DNA of 64,000 nucleotides, from contig OZ038326.1 in NCBI GenBank assembly GCA_964035795.1, positions 7,746,729-7,810,728 on the forward strand, in the 5' to 3' direction. Shown here one piece after another: positions 45,849-57,800 of this stretch. This DNA is from Pterobdella sp. o SKG-2022 (Eukaryota > Annelida > Clitellata > Hirudinida > Piscicolidae). The notes beneath the pieces are model-generated. The model did no database searches. It was not told where the DNA came from and was given only the letters and a program-made list of their open reading frames with translations. The translations under genes and the position numbers were made by a program. Every line of letters starts with the position of its first letter. Within the stretch, counting starts at the first letter, position 1.

Positions 45849-48800
45849 ATGTGTCAAAGAGCCCTGGAAATGTCTCCAAAGTTGTTGTTGCTGTTTGGTG
45901 CTTGTCTTGTACGCGTTAATTTCCGTGAGTTTAATACAAATAATAATAATTTGAATAATAAAAATGATGATAGTAACTATAAAAAGAATAATGTGAAAGT
46001 TCCTGATCAAAAAAGTTACCCATGCTTCAGAGCCGTACAGTAGTACACGTTGATCTTGGTGCCCTTCTTCAGATGCTACTACCAGTCTATATATTATACA
46101 TATATATAAAACTGGCTAAAAACTCGAATCTTTAAAATTTTAGAAACGAATGACGACTACGAGAACCGTGCTTCTACAGATAAACAAATCTAAGAGAAAA
46201 TATCTGAAAGTTATAGACCCATCACATGCTTACCTGCTACTATGGAAAACATAAACCTCCGTCATCTCTAAGAAAATTTCCAAGTACCTAGAAGAGCATG
46301 ATTTGATAAGGTTTGAACAATAGGATGTCGAGCTTTGACAAAGGGTATTTAAGACTATCCAATTTTGGAAAAAACTACAACAATGGATAGTAATTCCAAA
46401 AAACCAACTTAGCTATGGCTTGGATAGATTACCAGTGAGCTTATGACATGATCCTGCACTCATGGATACTCAAAAGCTCAAAAATGATTGGTGCTCCCAT
46501 TTTTATTAATGGGGTTTTTATAAAATTTTTGGAAAATTCTATGGTTCAATGCGAGACAAAACTGAAAAATTGGAAGAAAAATGAACAAAGAAAAGAATTT
46601 CGCCTCAAAGAAATGTTGGCAATGGCTCAAAAAAGGATGTCTTGAATGTCAAACAGAAAGTCTGCTTATAGCAGCTGGAGATTAAGCCTTGGAATTTACT
46701 ATCAGAAAGCAAAAATCAGACGCAGAAGAGAAAGCGCTCAGTGTCTGATGTCCAAAGAAAAAAATGAAACTTTAGCTCATATAGTTAGCGAATGAAGCAA
46801 GCTGCACAAAAAAAAATGGAGACATGGTAACTTAGCAACCACAGTTCATTAAAGTTTTTCATCAAACAAACAATTTTCAAAGTTCAAAGCATTGCTATGA
46901 GCAAAAAACTTAAACAAAACAATGAACACAAAAAAAGCATAAATTTTATTAGATATTTTATGATGTAGATTATTTTATCAAGGCAAGACTTCCAGATAGA
47001 AACTTTATAAAAAAACACTCTAAAGGATGTTTCAAAATCGGCATGAAGACACCAAAACAAACTTGTAAAAAAAAATAAAAAAAACTTGAATGAAAACATA
47101 TCTGAGGTATGGAAGACTAAGGCAATAATAGTATCGGTGGAAAAAAGGGTATTAGCAACAAGACAGATAAGGAAACTAGTTATTTTAAGCTTGCTGATGT
47201 TAATATATTTTTTGAAGCTGTAAAAAATAAACTTTGCTATGTGGTAAATTTATTTTTTGAAAATGTTAGAAAAAAGTCATCAAAATTAGATTTTTGGTAT
47301 CTTAGAATTTTATGAAAGTCCAAATACCAAATCTCTAAACGGATGAATTTTGAAAAAAATCAACAATAATAAAATGAAATAGCAATAATATTAAAATTTA
47401 TAATACTTTCCAGTTCATGGTGAACTCCAGCTGTATAATGAAGATCTTAGGGAGGGACAAAACGGATGGGTGAAGAATCCATCGAACCAACACCCCATCA
47501 CAAACGCCTTCGACTCCGACAGAAGGTCGTATGCCTTAAACGATGGTCCAGATGGATGGTTCATGTTCGATCTTGGCGCAGAGTACTATATTGGTTATGT
47601 CAGCGTTAAAGATGGAAGTTGTTGCTGTAAGTTGGTGGGGAGGTATTTGGTTGGGTGATTAGGATGAGTTTGTGTAATTGGGAAAAAAGAATTTAGCTGA
47701 AGGGTGTTAAAAGGGTAAAAGATCTGAAGAGCATGACACAACGTGGATAATGGTAGAGATGGCAGTGTGTTATTGGTGGTGTTGAGTCATTTTTAGAAAT
47801 AAGTAAGTTGACCATTTGATTGCCCCTATCTGGGGTTTCGATTGCACAATGATTGGTTTCACAGGGCGCTACTCCATAAGGACCATTATAACAGGTGAAT
47901 GATGAAGTAAAAATTAAACAGTAACAACAAGCAATGAAATGAAGAGTGTAAGAGAAAACGTAATTGCTAACCATAGTAACGTTTTATAGATGGTAGTTGT
48001 ATAAATGCGTAATAATGAAAAACGAACTTTAAAAGTAACTAGATGAATAAACTAATATTTAAATAATTATATTCATAAACGCGACAGTTTATGCAAAAGT
48101 TTTGATATAAAATATAGTAATGAAAAATGTTATGAGAGTTATACCAGCAATAAACACGATTTAAATGTTAAAGTTATGATGATCTAAGAAAATCAGCATA
48201 CAGTAAGCAGATGGATTACTGTACAACTAGTAGATAAAAAACTATTGTATAGTCAGTTGTGATCAGTTGTTTTGATGAATTTTTGAGTTTGTATGTTTCA
48301 GAAAGAAATTTTATTTGCCAATTTATATCATAGTTTAATATATGCTATATATATTCTATTTTTGTATATTTCAGTAAAACATCTACATATGTCATTTTTA
48401 TTCTTTCTCTGTTTTGCTTTCCTTTGGTTGATTGCAAAAATACGAGTTTATGGGTGACTTTACAGGATGTCTTGAACAACGATCTGCTAGTTTCATTCTT
48501 GTTTAACTTTTGTTGTTACTTTGGGTAGGTCTTGGTATAGGTGGGTTTTAGTGATGTGACTTTTCCATGAAATGTTCACGGCTATGCGTAACAGTTTTGT
48601 GTAGGTTCCATCAATTTTTTTCAAGGCTTTTATTCAATTTCCATGTTTCAGCTTCATAACTGAGCACTCATTCAACCCTTGCCAGAGACCGTTATGTTTT
48701 CAATTTTTTTGATGTTTTTGAAGTTTCTACATTTTTGAGCTTGTGACACGCGCACTAAACAAACGTTTTACATGCTGCTATGTCAGTACTCTCCATCCAT

Positions 48801-51800
48801 GCGCAGAGATAAAGTTTTGCTTTTTATAGCAATTCATTTGGTCGGTTTTCAGTTTTACATTAAACTGCATTTGAATGACTACCTATAATTGAAACTGCAT
48901 TCTTCTTTAAACCTGGGTAGCAGCAGACTTAGGCAACAGGTTTTGGTAGGTTAATCTTCTAAAAACAAGAAGATATAAAGCATGAAAATTTTTCTTTATA
49001 TCGATCATTATTCCCACTGCATTGAAACCAACTTGTGTATCAAACAGTCCATTGATTGAATTTCCTACTCATCTAACTATTTTATTGAACGTTTCAAAAC
49101 TAATTTACTTAAATTCACTACCCAAACCCCAGTCAATTCTTCTAAGTCACTATTACTGCAACCATCACCACCACTACCACCAACACCACCAACACCACCA
49201 CCACTACCACCAACACCACCACCACCACCACCACCACCACCACCACCATAAACTAAACCAACACCACCACCATCATTACCACCACCACAAAACAACAGCG
49301 GGTGCTTTATCGGGGGCTAGTATAGGTATGTACACGACTTTTGACCCAGCACAAGCAAGTTCTTTTGAATTTAATGGCAATCAGAGCAAATTATCTACTA
49401 CAAGTTCAACTCATTTCAACTTTAGGCCTACTTTTTGGCCTAAAAAATCTAGGTATTAGATTATCTTCAAAAGATTAAAATTTTAATTATAATAGATACT
49501 TTTAGCTTTGTTAGTAGCAGTATTCCTAACAGAAGCATTGATGGCAATAAAGATTTTTGTGGTAAAAATGACAGTAGTAACCATAGAATAACAAAATTAT
49601 ATAAAATTCAGATATGTATCTATACAAAAGACAACTCAAAGCAACATTGCTATTTTAAGCATCTTCTTTTACGAGCTTCTATTTCGTGAGTCATTGTTTT
49701 TTTACCACCATAGGGCAATGCCTGAAATGAGTGACCGTGCACCTATAATATATGAGCGTTGACTTTTTTGTGAGCGTTTATAATTTTGTTGATTAATACC
49801 ATAATCATGAGCATTAGTTGTTCTGGTTAATAAATTGCTTCTATCTTGTTGATAAAAATATAGTAAAGTTAAGAACCCACAATAAACAAAGTTACAACAA
49901 TGATGACGAAAAAGGAGTAGACTACACATATATAAATAGCAAGCTTTAAAAATGTATTACATTCTACATCTATAACACTTTTTCAAAATGCTTTATGTTT
50001 ATAGCAGTCAAAAGCGAGTTCTCAAAAACATAAATGCACATTGAAAGAGAAATATTGAATTTTCACATCACCACTCAGCTATGCCGTGGGACATCCTGTA
50101 TTTTGGCTGTCAAAAGGCATACGAGCCCGATACGGAAATTTATGAAGTGAAGTCTTTGATGGATTGCTTTGTTCGATGCTTTGCCAACAAGACAGTAGTC
50201 ACCAAGATTCTTGTAAGTGTTAGAACCTCGAAAGAAATGAGTCATCAAAGCTATATTCAACGTTTTATTTGTATATGCACATTTGACAGAATGGATCAAA
50301 ATGCTTTTGTGACAACAAGCATGTAGTGTTGCTTCCATCTTCTGCATGCAACACCAAATGCCAAGAGGGAGACGAGTTTTGCGGTGGTCCAAATGCCATT
50401 TCTGTTTATGGGAGTATGTAGTACTGATAGTGAAAGTACTAGTAATAATAATAGTAACAATGATTTGAAAGTTCGTATAAATACTAATAGATAACATTTT
50501 CGGTCGTTTTCAACAAGCGTTATTCTATTAGAAATAAAAAGTTTTATCATTGGCAGTAATCAATACTATGACAGGTGGTACACCAAGTTCTGATTGGCCC
50601 TTCAACTTCAATACAGCTCGCTTCGATAAAACTAGGTTAAAAGCACGGGATCCTTGTTATGATGGCTGGACCGGAAAATTGTGTCATGTCAAAAGTTTGT
50701 CTTTACAATATAGTGTTTGAAATAACTGAACAAAAATAATGATGTTTTATTATCCAAGTTAAATAAAAGTTACTCAAAAATATTTTTAAATATTCAGTTT
50801 ATTTTATTATTTTTTGCGGTGATATATGTGTGTGTTGACGCTTCAAATATTTTTACTTATAACTGAGTAGTCTTTTGGCGTTTTTTTACAGGTCAAAAAT
50901 GCTGAACAAAAACGTTGGGAATATATAATTATATAAAATTAATAAAGCTATTTGGAAGGTTTTTCGGGATTATTTCATCTATAAAAAGATTTGAAATAAT
51001 TTTGGCTTGAACTTGTTGTGTCAATGCCCTTAAATTATAATCTTGCAAACAAAATCAAAACACTAAACCTGATGCTGTTTTGTTTAGTAAACCTTCTGCT
51101 ACATTCTCTACAGACTGTTCCTTCAACAACGGCTTTTGCGGGGAACACAAATGCGTTAGTTTCAGCTTAGGAACAAAAACCCTCAATGAATGTGAATGTG
51201 TTAATAACTTCATGAGGGACAAATACTACTTCACCAACTGTACAGTTTGCAAGTCTGGATTTAAATTGGAGGAAAATGCTTGCATAGGTGAGAAAAAATA
51301 TAAATGATTGGTGGGAAGAAAAATAGAAAAAAAGAGATAAATAAATAGAGATAAAAATAAATGTACGCGCAGATAAATAAATGGAAAAGTGGATAAATGA
51401 ATGAACGAAACAAATTACTGAATGGAAAATGATCAAAATTAACACAAACCACATTTTTCACTTCAGACATAAATGAGTGTGCTAATAAGGGACATTGTGA
51501 GAGCACACATATCTGCACCAACACTCCTGGGTCCTTCTTCTGTGCATGCAAGCCTGGATACCAGGAACTCAAGGACGGAATCTGCGAAGGTACTAGTAGA
51601 AGTACTAAAAATAGTATCCTCATCTTCAACCCACTTTTTTCACAGATGTGGATGAATGCCTGAGCAACCCATGCGATCCAGCTAATTTGGAAAAATGTCA
51701 GAATACTGCTGGGTCTTTCCAGTGTTTGTGCAAGCCCGGATTCAAAAATGAAGGTCTTACTTGCAAAGGTTATGCGCTCAGATTGTTTTTTTTGTAAATA

Positions 51801-54800
51801 CGGAAAAAAAAGTTGAAGGATATAAAGATGATGAGGGTGATTATGATGATGATGATGATGACGTCAGAAGTGAAAGAGAGCACGAAGAACCTGGGTGGAA
51901 TGGAGATTACGTAACATCGAAAAGAACCCAGGACCTCAAAAAGCGAGAGACAAGAGAAGATGCGAGAGACGTGTGAAGAGAAGAGAGGAGAAAAACATAG
52001 ACAGGATAAAGATGTGGCAAAGCAAGGAGCTGAAGATTGGTACATGGAATGTGCAACGAGCCAACTTGACGGGAAGTCATTTCCGCTTCATCACCCAAAA
52101 GAGCATAAAAGAAAACTGGTATTTGGGGTTGGTAACAGAAAGTGATGCGCGTTCAGAGGGCCTGCGTGAGTACCATCACCAGAAAAGAGATCGCTTCCTG
52201 GTTCACTTGAAAAAGATTAGAGTGTTAATGAACCGAGATGCTTACAACAGCTGAATCAAGCAAAGAAGAAAAAATTTGATCACTGACAGATTGGTCTTGG
52301 TGAAGATAGACAATGTTAATTACATATCAACTTACTTCCCGGTACAAGGGTCAAAATGTTACGAGCAGACTTTCCAGGAGATATGCAACATCTTAGAAGC
52401 AATCATCTACGGCCAAGCGAAGAACGAAGTGGTTATCATTAATAGAAATTTCAACGCGCAAATTGGTACAGGGAATGAGATCAATGGAAACCAGGGCATG
52501 TCTATCACCAACTAACAGGGTCAGGAACTCCTAGACTGGTTAGCAGACAACGATCTATGCTGGGCGAATTCTTTCTATACTCACTCCGAAAGAAGAACGT
52601 TGAGACATCCAGGCTCAAGACAGTGGTATGAACTGGACGGTTTTGTCACGCTCACCAACCACCGTCATGGAGTGTTCAAAAGAGTACGGACTAGCAACCC
52701 CCAAAGATTATCCAACCACAACCCTAAGTAAGCGTACCTAAATGAAGGTTTCAAGAAGAGGTGGGTAGAGAAAACAAAAAATATCAGAAAGACGCCGAAT
52801 GTATCAAACATTGCCTGGGAAAAACTGTGGAACAAAGACAAGAGAGATGATTTTTACGATGAAGACGGGGAATATTGAAATACAGCAGACTGACAGCGTC
52901 TTCAAAGACTGAAAAAAGTTGGAGAAGAGAGAGGTGCGTACGGCAAAACAAGTATCAAGAAGAAACAAAGATTGGCTGACGGTTGACAATGAGGAGTTCC
53001 AGAAACTATAGAAGAAGCGAAATAAGCTTTAAGAGTCCGTAACGAGCAAAAACGGCTGTACGAATTGAATCAGTCTATGAGGAACAAACAGGCATTTAAC
53101 TACGCTGTGGAGCACCTTAAGATAGTGAAGAACTGACATCGACGATGTCTCAGAGCATGGGAAAACACGGCGTTGGAATTTAGAGAGGCCCAGCTTAAAG
53201 GCTCATCGGTCAGATGTATAGCATCCTGGGCCGACTACAGCTGCGTGGGACGAACCAAAACAACAGCAAAAACTTCCTCCTGTTCAGCAAAGAAGAGTTC
53301 AAAGAACACCTGGAAACTTACAGAAGGATCGTTTCGAGAACTCCGAAGAAGAGATAGTTGAAGCAGTAAACAAGTGTGTGAAACGGCAGGATAATGAAAT
53401 ATAAGAGGCGAATACCGAGCTCACACGTAACCCGACCAATGCTGAAATCGAACTCACCTTAAAAGAGATGTGGTATGGAACTCTTGGGGATGACGGTATG
53501 CGCTTAAGGTACATCAAGCTTGCAGCACCAGCAATTAAGAGCAAGCTATGCAAGGTAATAAGGAGTATGTATGAACACCGCGCATAGAAATGGGAAATTT
53601 GGCAACATACTCTTTCTATTCAAGAAAGGTGACAGACGAGACAAAAATAACTACCGGGGTATTTTCCTGTTACCTTTCAAGAGCAAAAATAATGGCAAAG
53701 TGACTTCGGAACTGGGCTGAGAAGGTGGAAGTATTTGATGAGAATCAAGCAGGATTACAACAGAATCGATCAACAGCAGACGCGACACAGATCTTCATAC
53801 GACTTCAAGAAGACTAACTAAAGCTCCAGAGCTGTGTGGTGACCGCATGAGCGAGACTGAAACCAAGATGCCAAAGAGGAAGGAGCCAAGTCAAGAACAA
53901 TGGGAGAAAACAGCATCAGAATGCTCGTAGTATACCTCGGTAGAAAAAAGGGCATTTTCCAACAATTGAGAAGAGGTGCACTGATCTTTGCTAGGATTAG
54001 GAAGCATTTCACCAAAAGTCGACTGAGTAAGAACACACAGGCTTTAGTACAGATACTTGTGTAGATAGCACTATGCTTTTCAACTGCAACACAAGACCGT
54101 TCTACAAATCAGAAGTGAAACAACTGCAAAAAGCAATGAACAGGAGGTAAAGATTGATATCGGGCAGTGGTAACAAAGAACCGTTAAGGGAAATAGAAGA
54201 GAAACATGTGAACATGTGGGACCTAAGACACCAACTTGGAGTATAGAGCATCGTACTAAAATAGAAATAGCTCACCTCAGGCGCATAGACCATATTTTGC
54301 GTCTATCCGACGACAGATTGGTAGAGTATCGTACTAGGCTGGAATGCCGAACTGAAGAGTTTCACAAAAAGCAAAGAGAAAACAACAGAGGACACTCAGC
54401 TACTGGCAAAAACTCTTAATGAATGCAGCAATCCCGCATGAGAACTTGCAAAAAATAGTCACAGATCGTACAAGATAGAACTCCGAGGTCAACTATAGAA
54501 GAAAGTGGCTGAAAATGTACGAATGTCAGCAAGGACACCAGAACCAGAGTAGTGAAAATCAACGTCTACTGGATTCACATGTGAGGCAGAAGGGTGTGGC
54601 AAAACTTGCAAAAGCAAAGCAGGTCTGGCGATACATAAAAAAAGAATGCACAAGATGATGCAAACGCCAACTGAAGTCTCAAAAATATGTTCATCTATCT
54701 GCATCCATGGAGAGAGAAGTTCTGGCTGTTTGGCAAGACTGGTATTTCCGAAGATTGACTCCCATACCGCTCCGGATTTGGTCCGCCAGCTGGGCTTTTT

Positions 54801-57800
54801 CGTGCGTTGTCAAAATGGCGCGGGTTTATGTTTGCAATTCTTTTCGACTTTTCTAGTGCTCTGGCACAGAGTTGTGTGGCTCTCGTGTCAATTTTTGGAA
54901 AATTAGCCTTGGCAAAGATCGCTTTCACTGGAGTGGTTTTGACTTGTCTAGTGATACCTCGTCTCGCAAATCGTTGACACAGCTTTATCATAGTTGAAGA
55001 CGACACCCTCGGTAGCCATGCGGCCGCTACATATTCAACAGCTGATCTGCCCGTCGCGATGTAGGTAGCCCGTAGTTTGTTTGTCGTAAACCCAGTCAGT
55101 CGTCGCAAGGCATTTCAAAGCACTAGCCTGTCCTTGCAGATTTTCGCCGACCTCCGCTACATGGAGGGCAAAGGTTAACTGACGATCATATGTGACACCA
55201 AGAAACTTGGGGATGGGATTATCCTAAAGTGCGTGGTCATTTTGCTTCAAGTTGGGATACCAGCTAGCTTCGTAAGTGCTGGTGGTGAAAAAAGAGCATT
55301 TTGACTTCTGGAAAGAGAGTTCCATCTTCTACCGTTTGCTCCATTCGGTGATGTGGTTCAGCGTAGTTTGCAAACTCTGTTCTGCTTGTAGACCAGAAGT
55401 CTGACTCGAAACAGCTACATCATCTGCGAAAAAGCTCACGTTGGATTGAGCGATGCCGTTGGGTAGGTCATTAATATAGAAGAGGAACAGATGTGGCGAT
55501 AAAACTGATCCCTGTGGAACGCCTTGCTTCAAAATGACCGTTTTGCTTTTTTCTCCGTCAAACATCACCCATGTTCGTCTGTTGGAAAGCCAAGCTTAGA
55601 CCCATCGTATCATCTTGGTCAGAACTCCCATTTGCTGCATTTTGAAAAAAAGCGCGTTCCGCCACATCTTGGCGTATGCTCTAGAGTAGTCGATTAGAAC
55701 CATTACCATACGCTGCATTGGTACGCGCTGGAACCCATCGCTGATAGCTTAGGAAAGTCGGAAAAGCTGGTCCTTTGTACTGCGGCCGGTACGAAGCCTA
55801 GCTTGAAAAGGTGTGAAAAGATTTTGACATTCTGCAAAATAGCGCAATCAGTTGATTACCAGTCTCCATATTTTTCCCCATCGTCGAGGTGAAAGAGATT
55901 GGCCGATAACTATCAAGACACTGAGCGTCCGTGCCTGCTTCAAGTACTGGGCGGACATCATCTATTCTCCAGGCCTGAGGTATCTCTATTATCGATCAGG
56001 ATAGGTTGCAGATTCATCATAGGGTATTAACGGGTATAGGACCAAGGTGGTGAAGGAGTCTGGGATGGATCATGTCGGGCCCGGGGGCTTTGAATAGATT
56101 GAGGCTTTTCAGGGCTGCATTGACCTCACTTAGAGTAAACTCTCCGCATTTTTCAAAGTTGACCGGTTCAGAGCGTAGACGAACATTCAAAAGTTTTTTG
56201 AAACCACCGTTCGGTTTTTCAACCTTTAGCGAACTCACACTTCGGTACAGTTTGACGAATGCATTGGCCTTCTGCTTTAAGCTGCTTTTTGCCGGTTTTG
56301 GAGATGATACGGCAGTGTCAAAGGTTTTGTATGTGGTGAGATTGCAGAGGATGGACCACTTCTTTTTAGTCCTCTTTTTTTTCATCACCTTCCGCTGCAA
56401 AATTTCCATCTTTCATTCCCGAACCAGAAGTTTCAGATGAGCCCCTCGATCTTTGTACTGCTCAGACGGGATACCGGATGTTGCTCTTGCGGTGTCTCTC
56501 TCTATTTCGGCTTGAGAGATTTCTGTTGTTTTCCAACTCTTTCCAGCCATACTTACGACTTTGAGACCGATGTGAGATTTTGCGGCAGTAAGGATGGCGG
56601 TGCAAAAGGATTCATATGCAGAGATGATGGATGTCTTCTCGTCAGATGAGTGTTGAGCTAATCGCTCTTCAAGGTCTACTGTGCATACCGAGATGTTACC
56701 CTTCCTCCAGTTCCACACCAGTCGTTTTGATTCCTTCCGTTGTTGTGACGGGAGGTGGAGAGTCCTCAAGATTGACTTGTGATTGGATGAAAGAGAATCC
56801 AGCGGTGTTCAGTCACAGTGAGTGGTGGTGAATACTATTGTAGACAATAGTAACATCTGCAAAAGAGAAGCTGCCGGAAGCTGGATCTTGCCACGTGGTG
56901 AGTTCAGCATTGTTGAGAAAACCTTTTTCGGCATCCAAGATGGTCTCTGCCAGCTGAGCACCCGTATCGTCAGAACGTGCATGCTTATCCTATATTTCAT
57001 TGTGAACATTTAAATCAACACAGATTATCTCATTCTCCTGTATTTTTGGTTGAAAAACTGACATTGAGAAACCAATTAGTTGCAGAAAATAGGAGTTCTC
57101 TGAAAGGAGATACCTTTCGGCATCTGACCACCTCCGTCTTCAATGAGCCGCTGCATTTGTGTTGATAAAAAAGTCCACACATGGTACACCGTAACGCCTT
57201 TGCTGTGCATGTTTTACCACATTCTCCGCAAGGCTTTTTAGAACCAGGGTCGAGTTGAATGTCTCCAGCATGAATAAGATTGGATTTAAGGGCCCTATAA
57301 GATGACGGTCTGGGAAAGAGGGCCGTAAACCCAGACCTTGGAAAAAACCAACTTTCTCTCTTTTTGATGGTGGTAGTGGTGTGCATGGGGTTGTATTGGT
57401 GATGGTGTATGGGGTTGTGGTGATGGCAAAAATGATGGTTTCTCGTGTTTTGTTTTTTCTCGTCGTGAATAGGAACTCTCCGTTGGGCCCGACACCGCCT
57501 GAAGGCGGTTTTTGTAGTGGGGCTGATGATGATGAGGATGATTGAGATGGTTAGGACGGAGCCTGCCAAGGTATTAGTATATTTTACATATTAGTATAAC
57601 TAAAAATAGTACATCCTTTTCAACCCAAATTCTCTACAGATGTGGATGAATGTCTGAGCAACCCATGCGATCCAGCTAATTTGGAAAGTTGTCAGAATAC
57701 TGCTGGGTCTTTCCAGTGTTTGTGCAAACCCGGATTCAAAAATGAGGGTCTAACTTGCAAAGGTTATGCGCTCAGATTATTTTTTGTAGCTACGAAAAAT

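Noticed and set aside
49022..49295. His-rich plus frame and Gly-rich minus frame
   Set aside because: Shadows of the ACC repeat. There is no start context, and the real exon begins only at 49299.
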